64,000 bases of DNA from Halorubrum californiense DSM 19288 (lineage in GTDB: Archaea > Halobacteriota > Halobacteria > Halobacteriales > Haloferacaceae). Position numbers and translations under genes: made by a program. Below the pieces are notes generated by a model. It was not told the origin of the DNA. It worked only from the letters and a program-made list of their open reading frames with translations, and made no database searches. Position 1 is the stretch's first letter, and every line of letters starts with the position of its first letter. The stretch is from the NCBI RefSeq assembly GCF_000336875.1, contig NZ_AOJK01000050.1, positions 19,392 through 83,391 on the forward strand, read 5' to 3'. Of this stretch, positions 33,974 through 42,750 are shown piece by piece.

Positions 33974-36900
33974 ATGCACATCACTGAAGTCGTTCTGGAC
34001 GGGTTCAAGAGCTTCGGGCGAACGACGAGGATACCCTTCTACGAGGACTTCACCGTCGTCACCGGCCCGAACGGCTCCGGGAAGTCGAACATTATCGACG
34101 GCGTGCTGTTCGCGCTCGGCCTCGCCCGGACCCGCGGGATCCGCGCCCAGAAGCTCACCGACCTCATCTACAACCCCGGCCACGACGACGGCGAGGCCGC
34201 CGATGGGCCGAACGAAGCCTCCGTCACGGTCGTGCTCTCGAACGAGGACGGGACGCTCGACCGGTCGCAGGTCGTCTCCGCGGCCGGCACGGAGAACGTC
34301 GGCGACGTCTCCGAGATAACGATCAAACGGCGCGTGAAGGAGACCGAGGACAACTACTACTCGTACTACTACCTCAACGGGCGCTCGGTGAACCTCTCGG
34401 ACGTCCAGGACCTGCTCGCGGCGGCGGGCGTCACCCCGGAAGGATACAACGTGGTGATGCAGGGCGACGTCACCGAGATCATCAACATGACTCCCTACCA
34501 GCGGCGGGGGATCATCGACGAGATCGCGGGCGTCGCGGAGTTCGACGAGAAGAAGGAGGCGGCCTACGAGGAGCTCGACACGGTCGAAGACCGCATCGGC
34601 GAGGCGGACCTCCGGATCGGCGAGAAGCAGGACCGACTCGACCAGCTCGCCGACGAGCGCGAGACCGCGCTCCAGTACCAGGAGTTCCGCGACGAGCTGG
34701 AGGAGTACCGCGGGTTCCGGAAGGCCTCGGAGCTGGAGGAGAAGCGCGACGCGCTCGCAGACGTCGAGGGCGACATCGACGAGTCGGAGGCGGACCTCGA
34801 CGAGCTCCGCGAGGAGCTCGACGCCAGACAGGGGAAGCTCACCCGCTTGGAGGAGGACCTCGCGGACCTCAACCACGAGATCGAGACCAAAGGCGAGGAC
34901 GAGCAGATCCGGATCCGCTCGGAGATCGAGGAGGTCAAAGGCGAGGCCTCGCGGCTGGAGGACAAGATCGAGTCGGCGGAGTCGCGCGCCGAGTCGGCCG
35001 AGACCGACCGCCGAGAGGCGTTCGTCCAGATAGATCGGAAAGAGGAGAAGGTAGAGGAAATAGATGGGGAGATCCGCGAAGCGAAGGTTGAGAAGGCGTC
35101 GGTGAAGTCGGAGCTGGCGACGAAGCGCTCGGAGCTGGCCGACGTCGAGGCCGAGATCGAGGGCGCGGACACGGAGTTCGACGAGCTGAAAAGCGATCTC
35201 GCGGAGAAGAAGGCGGCGATCGAGGCGCTCCGCGAGGAGAAGAACGAGACCCAACGCGAGAAGGACCGGCTGCTCGACGAGGCCCGCCGCCGCTCGAACG
35301 CGGTGAGCGAGGCGCGCGAGGAGCTGGAGGCGGCCCGCGAGTCGCTGCCGGAACACAAGGCGCGCATCTCCGAGCTGAAAAGCGAGCTCGACAAGGCCGA
35401 GAAGAACCAGGCGACCATCGAGGACGCGGTCGCCGACCTGTTCGCCGAGAAGGCGGAGAAGGAAGAGCGGCTCGAGGAGATCGAGGCCACCCTCCGCGAG
35501 AAGCAGAACGAGTACGCCAAGCTGGAGGCCGCCGCCGACGAGCGCGGCGACGCCTCGTGGCCCCGCGCGGTCACCGAGGTGAAGAACGGCGGCATCGACG
35601 GCGTCCACGGCGCGGTCGGCGAGCTGGGATCGGTCGAGGCCCAGTACGCCGAGGCCTGCGAGACCGCGGCGGGCGGCCGCCTCGCGAACGTCGTCGTCGA
35701 CGACGACGGCGTCGGCTCGACGTGTATCGACTACCTGAAGCAGCGCAACGCGGGCCGGGCGACGTTCCTCCCCATCACGAAGATGGACGACCGGAGCCTG
35801 CCGCGGAAACCCTCGCTGCCGGGCGTCGTCGACTTCGCGCGGAACCTCGTCGACTACGACGCCGAGTACGACTCTATCTTCTCGTACGTGCTCGGCTCGA
35901 CGCTCGTCGTCGAGGACATGTCGACCGCTCGCGAGCTGATGGGCGACTACCGGATGGTCACCCTCGACGGCGACCTCGTCGAGAAGTCGGGCGCGATGAC
36001 CGGCGGCTCCGGCGGTGGCTCCCGCTACTCGTTCACGAAGTCCGGCGGCGGAAAGATCGAACGGCTCGCGACCGAGATATCCGACCTCGAAGACGAACGG
36101 CAGTCCGCCCAGTCGGAGATCGACGCCCTCGACGACGACATCGAGGACGCCCGCGACCGCAAGGCCGACGCGGCCGAGCGCGTCCGGTCGCTGGAGGCGG
36201 ACGTCGAGCGCGCCGAGGACGACCTCGCCGAGGCGGAAGACCGGATCGCGGAGCTGGAAGCCGAGCTCGACGATCTGGAGGCGGAACGGGAGTCCGTCGA
36301 CGCGGAGATGACGGCGCTCGACGAGCGGCTGGCCGAGACCGACGCGGAGATCGACGACCTCGCCGCCGAGATCGACGATATCGAGGCCGAGCTCGCCGAC
36401 TCGAAGATCCCGGAGCTCTCCGAGCGCGCCGACGAGATCCGCGCGGAGATCGACGACCTCGAAGACCGGATGAGTTCGTTCGACAGTCGGATCAACGAGC
36501 TGGAGCTGGAGAAGGGGTACGCCGAGGACGCGCTCGACGACCTCCACGACGACGTCGAGGCGGCACAGAACGCGAAGGCGGAGGCGGAGGAGGCGATCGC
36601 CGACCACGAGGCCGCGATCGAGGAGAAGGAGGCGGAGCTGGCGGAGAAGAAGGCGGCGATCGCCGACTTGGAGGAGGAGCTCACGGAGCTGAAGGCGGAA
36701 CGCGAGGAACTCCGCGAGGAGATCCGCGAGGCGACGCAGGCGCGCGACGAGCAGCGGTCGCTCGTCGCCGAGGCGGAGTCGGACCTCTCGGACCTCACCG
36801 ACCGCCGCGACCGGCTGGAGTGGGAGATCGACGAACTGGAGTCGCAGGTGGGCGAGTACGACGCCGACCAGATCCCCGACCTCGACGAGGTGGAGTCGCG

Positions 36901-37555
36901 GATCGAGGAGCTGGAGGCCGAGATGGAGGCGTTGGAGCCGGTGAACATGCTGGCGATCGACGAGTACGAGGAGGTCCAGGCGGCGCTCGACGAGCTACAG
37001 GAGCGTCGCGACGTGCTCGTCGAGGAGCGCGACGCCATCGAGGAGCGCATCGAGGGGTACGAAGCGGCGAAGAAGGAGACGTTCATGGAGACGTTCGACT
37101 CGATCAACGACCACTTCGAGGACATCTTCGCGCGGCTCTCGGCCGGGTCGGGGGAGCTGGTTCTGGAGAACCCTGAGGACCCATTCGAGGAGGGATTAAC
37201 GATGAAGGCGCAGCCCGCGGACAAGCCGGTCCAGCGCCTCGACGCGATGAGCGGCGGTGAGAAGTCGCTCACCGCGCTCTCGTTCATCTTCGCCGTCCAG
37301 CGGCACAACCCCGCGCCGTTCTACGCGCTCGACGAGATCGACGCGTTCCTCGACGCGGTCAACGCCGAGCGCGTCGGCGAGATGATCGAGGAGCTGGCGG
37401 AGGAGGCGCAGTTCGTCGTCGTCGGCCACCGCTCGGCGCTGCTGGAGCGCTCCGACCGCGCCATCGGCGTCACGATGCAGGGCGATAACCTCTCGGCGGT
37501 GACCGGGATGCAGTTCGGCGACGACGCCGACGAGGAGGTGAGCGCGGATGACTGA
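33974..37555 (+). CDS. smc: Chromosome segregation protein SMC
   Basis: The 1193-residue condensin ATPase has the Walker A VTGPNGSGKSNI at 29-40, Q-loop region, a first coiled coil to about residue 500, a hinge over about 520-670 with GVHGAVGELGSVEAQYAEA and TGGSGGGSRYS, and a second coiled coil. The C-terminal signature is RLDAMSGGEKSLTALSFIFA, with Walker B FYALDEIDAFLDAVN. It organises and segregates chromosomes with ScpA. It overlaps scpA by 8 bp. Length is normal for the family. Confidence 0.96.
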   Translation: MHITEVVLDGFKSFGRTTRIPFYEDFTVVTGPNGSGKSNIIDGVLFALGLARTRGIRAQKLTDLIYNPGHDDGEAADGPNEASVTVVLSNEDGTLDRSQVVSAAGTENVGDVSEITIKRRVKETEDNYYSYYYLNGRSVNLSDVQDLLAAAGVTPEGYNVVMQGDVTEIINMTPYQRRGIIDEIAGVAEFDEKKEAAYEELDTVEDRIGEADLRIGEKQDRLDQLADERETALQYQEFRDELEEYRGFRKASELEEKRDALADVEGDIDESEADLDELREELDARQGKLTRLEEDLADLNHEIETKGEDEQIRIRSEIEEVKGEASRLEDKIESAESRAESAETDRREAFVQIDRKEEKVEEIDGEIREAKVEKASVKSELATKRSELADVEAEIEGADTEFDELKSDLAEKKAAIEALREEKNETQREKDRLLDEARRRSNAVSEAREELEAARESLPEHKARISELKSELDKAEKNQATIEDAVADLFAEKAEKEERLEEIEATLREKQNEYAKLEAAADERGDASWPRAVTEVKNGGIDGVHGAVGELGSVEAQYAEACETAAGGRLANVVVDDDGVGSTCIDYLKQRNAGRATFLPITKMDDRSLPRKPSLPGVVDFARNLVDYDAEYDSIFSYVLGSTLVVEDMSTARELMGDYRMVTLDGDLVEKSGAMTGGSGGGSRYSFTKSGGGKIERLATEISDLEDERQSAQSEIDALDDDIEDARDRKADAAERVRSLEADVERAEDDLAEAEDRIAELEAELDDLEAERESVDAEMTALDERLAETDAEIDDLAAEIDDIEAELADSKIPELSERADEIRAEIDDLEDRMSSFDSRINELELEKGYAEDALDDLHDDVEAAQNAKAEAEEAIADHEAAIEEKEAELAEKKAAIADLEEELTELKAEREELREEIREATQARDEQRSLVAEAESDLSDLTDRRDRLEWEIDELESQVGEYDADQIPDLDEVESRIEELEAEMEALEPVNMLAIDEYEEVQAALDELQERRDVLVEERDAIEERIEGYEAAKKETFMETFDSINDHFEDIFARLSAGSGELVLENPEDPFEEGLTMKAQPADKPVQRLDAMSGGEKSLTALSFIFAVQRHNPAPFYALDEIDAFLDAVNAERVGEMIEELAEEAQFVVVGHRSALLERSDRAIGVTMQGDNLSAVTGMQFGDDADEEVSADD

Positions 37556-38531
37556 GGACGGCGACGGGGCCGCCGACGGCGGCGTTCCGGACCTCGACCT
37601 GACGAGCGAGCGCGACGGTGCGGACCCGTTCGCCGACGACGCGTCCGGAAGCGAGGGGGGCGAGACCGTCGAGCGCGGCGCAGGCGACGAGCCCGACTCG
37701 GACGTGCCCGACGTGTCGCCGCCGGACGAGACCGACGACGACGAGGTCGAGCCCGTCGAGCTCCTCGTTCAGCTCGCCGAGGAGGGCGAGATCGAGCCGT
37801 GGGACATCGACATCGTTCAGGTGACGGACGCGTTCTTGGAGAAGCTCGACGAGACGGACCTCCGGACGACCGGGCGGGCGCTGTTCTACGCCAGCGTCCT
37901 CCTGCGGATGAAAAGCGACGGCATGCTCGCGGACGACGACGAGGACGAGGAGCCCGAGCCGGAGCCGTGGGAGGTCGCGATGGAGGGCGGCGCGCCAGAC
38001 CCCGCCGCCGACGACTTCGACCCGGTCGGCAAGCTGGAAGCAGAGATCGACCGCCGGCTCGACCGGAAGAACACCCGCGGCTCGCCGGAGACGCTCGACG
38101 AGCTGGTCCGCGAGCTGCGCGAGGCCGAGCGCGGCTCGTGGTGGAAGGACTCCCGGGAGTACGACACCTCGGAGTCGCCGCACGGCCACGCTCGCGGCAC
38201 GCAGACGCTCGACTACCACGCCGGCGACGAGTTCCGGCAAGACGGCGAGCCGACCGCGGGCGAGGCGACCGACCGCACCCACGACGAGGACATCGAGGAG
38301 GTGATCGTGGAGATCGACAACGCGCTCCGGACCCACTTCGACCGCGGGCGCACAGAGGTGCTGTTCGCCGAGATCGAGAGCGCCGGCGGCCGCCCGTTCA
38401 TGACGTACCTCGCGCTGCTGTTCATGGCCCACCGCGGCTCGGTCCGACTCCAGCAGGACGACCTGTTCGGCGACCTCTGGGTGAAGGACCCGACCGCGAT
38501 GACCGGCGAGTCGGAAGCGATCGCGGACTAG
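37548..38531 (+). CDS. scpA: Segregation and condensation protein ScpA
   Basis: The 327-residue kleisin has a long acidic N-terminal tail of about 60 residues. The ScpA start follows (EPVELLVQLAEEGEIEPWDIDIVQVTDAFLEKL) with the neck-binding helices, then a variable middle with Asp/Glu-rich segments and a C-terminal winged helix ending LFGDLWVKD. It bridges SMC heads. Translation is coupled to smc by an 8 bp overlap. No scpB is seen nearby. Confidence 0.93.
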   Translation: MTEDGDGAADGGVPDLDLTSERDGADPFADDASGSEGGETVERGAGDEPDSDVPDVSPPDETDDDEVEPVELLVQLAEEGEIEPWDIDIVQVTDAFLEKLDETDLRTTGRALFYASVLLRMKSDGMLADDDEDEEPEPEPWEVAMEGGAPDPAADDFDPVGKLEAEIDRRLDRKNTRGSPETLDELVRELREAERGSWWKDSREYDTSESPHGHARGTQTLDYHAGDEFRQDGEPTAGEATDRTHDEDIEEVIVEIDNALRTHFDRGRTEVLFAEIESAGGRPFMTYLALLFMAHRGSVRLQQDDLFGDLWVKDPTAMTGESEAIAD

Positions 38532-38610
38532 TACGTTTTTGATGTGGTACTCGGTTCCGAGGATATCGCCGTTCTGTAATGAATAACTGCCCGCCAATCG
38601 GCAGCGAACA

Positions 38611-38712
38611 CCTCCAAAGCCCCGGCCGCTCGGCTGTACGTTGTTGCGTCCGCGAAGAACACCTCCAAAGCCCCGGCCGCTCGGCTGTACGTTGTTGCGT
38701 CCGCGAAGAACA
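38611..38712 (+). repeat. Two identical 51-bp tandem repeats
   Basis: The unit at 38611-38661 is repeated exactly at 38662-38712. Each begins CCTCCAAAGCCCCGGCCGC, and a third begins at 38713 that merges into the dispersed repeat copy B, which has the same head with A for G. The head of the dispersed element appears to have been duplicated with about 30 bp of extra sequence. No gene is likely here. Confidence 0.85.
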
Positions 38713-38953
38713 CCTCCAAAGCCCCAGCCGCGAGGAGGGCGCACGCTCGCTGCGCTCCTCAGTCGTTCGCTTCGCTCACTCCTTGCGGTGCTTGCGTCGC
38801 CTGTGCCCGCCTCGCGGCTGCCCCTTTGAGTCCACCCGAACAGCACCGCAACCGCAGCCTCACGCCTCCCCAGCCTCGTCGCTCACTTCGTTCGCGACTC
38901 CCTCGCGCGTGCGACTCGCGCCCTTCGGGCGCTCGTCGGCACGCGCCACCGCA
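38712..38953 (+). repeat. Dispersed non-coding repeat, copy B
   Basis: It aligns with copies A and C from ACCTCCAAAGCCCCAG to GCGCGCCACCGCA-type ends. Its stem arms are CAGCCGCGAGG (38725-38735) and CCTCGCGGCTG (38810-38820), which differ from those of the other copies at both members of the same base pair. It lies between the convergent scpA and MTA phosphorylase genes. Confidence 0.8.
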
Positions 38954-38965
38954 CGGCGTGTCTAT

Positions 38966-39832
38966 TTAGAGGTAGTCGCCCAGCAGCGGCTCGACGCGCT
39001 CCTTCGTCTCCTCGGGGATCGCCTCCGTCGGCGTGTTGACGGTGCCTTCGAGCGACGTGTGCGCGTCACACTCCAGGTCCTCGGGGAGCGTCCGGACGGC
39101 CTCCTCGACGGCGGCCTTGATCGCCGTCTGGTTCTTCTCGGCGTTCTCGAGCACCTCTTCGAGCGTCACTTCGCTGTCCGCCTTCCAGACGTCGTAGTCG
39201 GTGACGCCGGCGATCGTCGCGTACGCGATCTCGGCCTCCCGGGCCAGCTTCGCCTCGGGGATCGCGGTCATGCCGACGAGATCCCAGCCTTGGCTCTTGT
39301 AGAACTCCGACTCCGCGCGCGTCGAGTACTGCGGCCCCTCGATGCAGACGTAGGTGCCGCCCTTCACGACCTTCGTGTCGCCGGGCGCGGCGGACTCCGC
39401 GGCCTCGGTGAGGTGGTCGACGAGCTCCGGGCTGTACGGGTCCGCGAACGGCTGGTGGACGACGACGCCGTCGCCGTAAAAGGAGAGGTCGCGGCCCTTC
39501 GTCCGGTCGTAGATCTGGTCGGGGACGACGAGCGTGCCGGGCTCCAGTTCCTCTTTCAGACTTCCGACCGCGTTCGACGCGAAGACGTGCGTGACGCCCG
39601 CCTTCTTCAGCGCGTACATGTTGGCGCGGTACGGCAGGTCGGTCGGCGAGACGCCGTGGTCCGCGCCGTGGCGCGGGAGGAACGCCACCTCTCGGCCCGT
39701 GCCGCCGAACTCGCCGATCGTCACGGCGTCGCTCGGCTCGCCGTACGGCGTGTCGAACTCGACCTCGCGCACGTCGTTGAGGGGGAGCGCCTCGTAGATG
39801 CCGCTGCCGCCGATGAATCCGATGGTTCCCAT
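38966..39832 (-). CDS. mtnP: S-methyl-5'-thioadenosine phosphorylase
   Basis: The 288-residue purine nucleoside phosphorylase-fold enzyme starts TIGFIGGSGIYEALPL and has FLPRHGADHGVSPTDLPYRANM (phosphate and ribose site), ASNAVGSLKEELEPG, and CIEGPQYSTRAESEFYKSQG, the purine-site segment with Met in DLVGMTAIPEA. It splits methylthioadenosine from polyamine or SAM metabolism into adenine and methylthioribose-1-phosphate. It may act on other 6-oxopurine nucleosides in archaea. It is a single gene with an AT-rich leader. Confidence 0.93.
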   Translation of the reverse strand: MGTIGFIGGSGIYEALPLNDVREVEFDTPYGEPSDAVTIGEFGGTGREVAFLPRHGADHGVSPTDLPYRANMYALKKAGVTHVFASNAVGSLKEELEPGTLVVPDQIYDRTKGRDLSFYGDGVVVHQPFADPYSPELVDHLTEAAESAAPGDTKVVKGGTYVCIEGPQYSTRAESEFYKSQGWDLVGMTAIPEAKLAREAEIAYATIAGVTDYDVWKADSEVTLEEVLENAEKNQTAIKAAVEEAVRTLPEDLECDAHTSLEGTVNTPTEAIPEETKERVEPLLGDYL

Positions 39833-39933
39833 ACCCGGAGTGCGCCCGCTCGCTACTTATAAGGAGTGAACCAGATCGCGGTGCGCGGTCGACTTCCCGG
39901 CGGCGCGGTCGGCTGCCCGGTGCGCGACCCACC

Positions 39934-40932
39934 TCACAGCAGCCAGCGCACCGCCGCGAGCGCGGTCGCGCTCACGACGAGGAGGTGGACCAACACCGCG
40001 CCGACCGGCGCGGCGCCGACCGCGCGCATATCCTCGATCCGGATCGAGAGCCCGAGGCCGACGAACGCCAGCGCGAACAGCGCGTCCGACACGCGCCCGA
40101 TCGACGCCAGCGCGGCCGGCGAGAGCAGCCCGCTGTTGGCGACCGCCGCGACGAGGAGGAAGCCGAGCAGGAACTTCGGGAACTCCGCCCACAGCCGCCG
40201 GACGTCGGGATCGGCGGCCGACCGCGCCGTGTACGCAACCGAGTACGCGACCGCGACGCCGCCCAGAAGGGAGTTGCGCGCGAGCTTCGTCACGGTCGCC
40301 CACTGGCCCGCCTCGGGCGAGTAGGCGAACCCCGCGGCGGCGACGGGGCCGGTCGAGAACATGCTCACGCCCGCCCAGACGCCGAACTGTCGGCTCGTGA
40401 GCCCGAGCCACTCGCCCGCCAGCGGGAACGCGACGAGCGTCACCGCGTCGAACAGCAGGATCGTCGCGGCCGCGAAGGTGATGTCCGCCCCGCGCGCGTC
40501 GAGTACCCTCCCGATCGCGACGACCGCGGAGACGCCGCAGATGCTCGCGCCCGCGGCCAACAGCGAGGAGGTGGGTGAGCCGATCCGGAACAGGCCGCGC
40601 GCGACGACCTCTCCCAACAGGAGCCCGCCGGCGACCACCGCCACCACGAGGCCGAGGACGGTCGGCCCCGCCGTGAGGAACTCCTCGACCGCGACCGCCG
40701 CGCCGAGCAGCACGATCCCGGTCTCCAGGAACAGCTTGTCGACGCCGACGCCCGGCTCCGCGATCTCGGGGACACCAACGGTATTTCCGACACCGACGCC
40801 GATCACGACGGCGACGACGAGCGGCTGGAGGCCGGGGACGGCGCCCGCGATGAGCGTCGCCGCGATCGCGCCCCCCGCGAGCAGCGCGAGGCCGGGGAGG
40901 TGCGCCCGGACCGCCTCGGCGATCCCGGTCAC
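39934..40932 (-). CDS. YeiH family putative sulfate/anion exporter
   Basis: The 332-residue protein has about ten membrane segments and the UPF0324/YeiH pattern: VVIGVGVGN after the second span, LFLETGIVLLGAAV, ASICGVSAVVAIG, WAGVSMFSTGPVAAAG, KLARNSLLGG and GLGLSIRIEDMR. Family members are suspected sulfite or sulfate exporters or carriers of small organic anions, with little direct proof. The GTG start at 40932 overlaps the stop of the small upstream gene by 4 bp. Confidence 0.85.
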   Translation of the reverse strand: MTGIAEAVRAHLPGLALLAGGAIAATLIAGAVPGLQPLVVAVVIGVGVGNTVGVPEIAEPGVGVDKLFLETGIVLLGAAVAVEEFLTAGPTVLGLVVAVVAGGLLLGEVVARGLFRIGSPTSSLLAAGASICGVSAVVAIGRVLDARGADITFAAATILLFDAVTLVAFPLAGEWLGLTSRQFGVWAGVSMFSTGPVAAAGFAYSPEAGQWATVTKLARNSLLGGVAVAYSVAYTARSAADPDVRRLWAEFPKFLLGFLLVAAVANSGLLSPAALASIGRVSDALFALAFVGLGLSIRIEDMRAVGAAPVGAVLVHLLVVSATALAAVRWLL

Positions 40933-41117
40933 AGCGCCTGTCCGATGAGGTGCGCGGCGACGATCCCGAGCCCCAGCGCGAGCGCCTGCCAGCCGCGGTC
41001 GAGCGCGGTCCAGCGGTCGACGAGCGAGGGGGTCGGTGCGGCGGCGTCCGGGCGTGCGCCGGCCTCGTCGGCGGCGTCCGACCGCCCGTCCGTCCCGTCG
41101 GCGGCGTCCGATACCAT
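40929..41117 (-). CDS. Small single-span membrane protein upstream of the YeiH gene
   Basis: The 62-residue protein has an acidic Ala/Asp-rich N-terminus of about 35 residues and one C-terminal hydrophobic segment (WQALALGLGIVAAHLIGQAL). Its stop overlaps the YeiH-family start by 4 bp, so it is most likely translated and coupled to the transporter. No family was recognised. ATG at 41117 is used. Confidence 0.6.
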   Translation of the reverse strand: MVSDAADGTDGRSDAADEAGARPDAAAPTPSLVDRWTALDRGWQALALGLGIVAAHLIGQAL

Positions 41118-41246
41118 ACGCGTCGCTCGCCGCGCTCGCATTTATGCGGTGTGGCTCGGGCCCCTCCTTGGGTGCCGATGGAGCGAACCGCGGTCGGGTG
41201 CCGACCGAAAGAGGCAGGACGCGGGAGGGTGTGGTGCCCACAATCG

Positions 41247-42689
41247 ATGGCCACCACGCAGATCAAAGACGCCGTCCACGGCTACATCGAGTTGCCGGAC
41301 GCGCTCGTCGAGGGCGTCGTCGACACGCGGCCGTTCCAGCGGCTCCGGTACGTCCGCCAGCTCTCGGCGACGCACCTCGTGTACCCGGGCGCGAACCACA
41401 CCCGGTTCGAGCACTCGCTCGGGGTCTACCACCTCGGACGGACCGTCTTCGAGAACCTCCGTCGGCAGTCGTACTTCACGCGGGACGCCGCCGCCGACGA
41501 ACTCGAAGAGATCCAGCGCACGCTGGAGTGCGCCTGCCTGCTCCACGACGTGGGCCACCCGCCCTTCTCGCACCTCTCCGAGGGGTTCCTCGACGAGGGG
41601 GTCCTGCGGGAGCGCGTCGCGGAGACCGGGCTTGTCGACGCCTTCGACGACGCCGGCGTCGGCGGCGCCCCGCTCCGCTCGGCGAACCCGCACGAGCTGC
41701 TCGGCTGCGTGATCATCGTCGAGGAGTACGGGGACGCCCTCCGCGCGTTCGACGTGGACCCCTTCGAGGTGTGCGCGTACGTGCTCGGCTACAGCCTCGC
41801 GTACGAGCGCGGCGAGCCGTGGCAGTACGGGGTCGGCGCGCAGCTGCTCCACTCGCCCATCGACGTGGACCGGCTCGATTACATCACCCGCGACAACGAG
41901 ATGACCGGCGCGGGCGTGTTGAGCTTCGACGTCGAGCGCATGGTCGACGCGTACACCGCCCACCCGGAGGCGGGGCTGGCGCTCTCGGAGAAGGCGCTCT
42001 CGACCATCGGCAACTACCTCGAAGGGCGGATCGCGTTGTACATGTGGGTCACCCAGCACCACAAGTCGGTGTACGCGAACCGGCTGCTTCAGGCGCTGCT
42101 GCGGGAGTACGCCGCCGAGACCGGCGAGAGCCCCGTCACGGTCGACGGGATCATCGACCGCGAACTCGACGACAACGCGGTGCTCGAACGGCTCCGGACC
42201 GCCGCCCGCGAGAACCCCGACTCGACGCTCGCGTCGATGTACGACCGCTTCCGGGGGCGGCGCTTCCCCGCCACCTGCTGGAAACACCGGATCGCGCTCG
42301 CTGACCGGGTCGGCGGCGACCTCGCCGACGACCTCGACGGGGACGGCGGGGAGGGCGGACACGGCGACCGCCTCGACGAGTTCACGACGTGGCTCACCGC
42401 CGGCGACGACCGCTTGGAGCGACTCCTCGCGGACGCGCTCGACGTGCCGGTCCACGAGGTGTGGATCGACCGCTCGTACGTCCCGGCGTACGATCCCGAC
42501 GAGCTGGAGGACATCCCCATCGCGTACGGCGGCACGACGCGGTCGGTCGCCGACTGGGGGTTGTACGGCGACCGCGCGTTCGACGTGCCGATCCCCTTCG
42601 TGTTCGTCCCCGACGGGACGAAGCGACGGGCGATCCGCGTGCTCAAGGAGGCCTTCGAGCGGGAGGTCGCGGAAAAGACGCGCACATAG
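41247..42689 (+). CDS. HD-domain phosphohydrolase, SAMHD1/dGTPase-like
   Basis: The 480-residue protein starts QIKDAVHGYIELPD and contains the HD metal set: H-x9-F-x-H in NHTRFEHSLGVYHLGR and CLLHDVGHPPFSH, then HSPIDVDRLDYITRDNEMTG with the last Asp. Family members hydrolyse dNTPs or other nucleotides to keep pools in balance. It has a Gly/Asp-rich insert near residue 370 and an alpha/beta C-terminal part. ATG at 41247 is chosen; the long upstream open frame is only high-GC read-through. Confidence 0.9.
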   Translation: MATTQIKDAVHGYIELPDALVEGVVDTRPFQRLRYVRQLSATHLVYPGANHTRFEHSLGVYHLGRTVFENLRRQSYFTRDAAADELEEIQRTLECACLLHDVGHPPFSHLSEGFLDEGVLRERVAETGLVDAFDDAGVGGAPLRSANPHELLGCVIIVEEYGDALRAFDVDPFEVCAYVLGYSLAYERGEPWQYGVGAQLLHSPIDVDRLDYITRDNEMTGAGVLSFDVERMVDAYTAHPEAGLALSEKALSTIGNYLEGRIALYMWVTQHHKSVYANRLLQALLREYAAETGESPVTVDGIIDRELDDNAVLERLRTAARENPDSTLASMYDRFRGRRFPATCWKHRIALADRVGGDLADDLDGDGGEGGHGDRLDEFTTWLTAGDDRLERLLADALDVPVHEVWIDRSYVPAYDPDELEDIPIAYGGTTRSVADWGLYGDRAFDVPIPFVFVPDGTKRRAIRVLKEAFEREVAEKTRT

Positions 42690-42750
42690 GCCGTCGTTCG
42701 AGGCGGCCGATGGCCGAGTCGACCGTCGTTCGGCTCGGTCGTCGACCGGA

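Noticed and set aside
33692..36607. 971-codon open frame on the minus strand opposite smc
   Set aside because: It is a complement of SMC coiled-coil codons. The predicted Leu/Arg/Val-rich protein has no family features.
38528..38719. Minus-strand frame encoding a repeated peptide (EVFFADATTYSRAAGAL)
   Set aside because: The repetition comes from the 51-bp tandem DNA repeat, whose length is a multiple of three. Other frames are equally open, and there is no sign of selection for protein.
38611..38730. Possible CRISPR array
   Set aside because: The units are identical in full, with no variable spacers, and there are only two. No cas gene is in the window.
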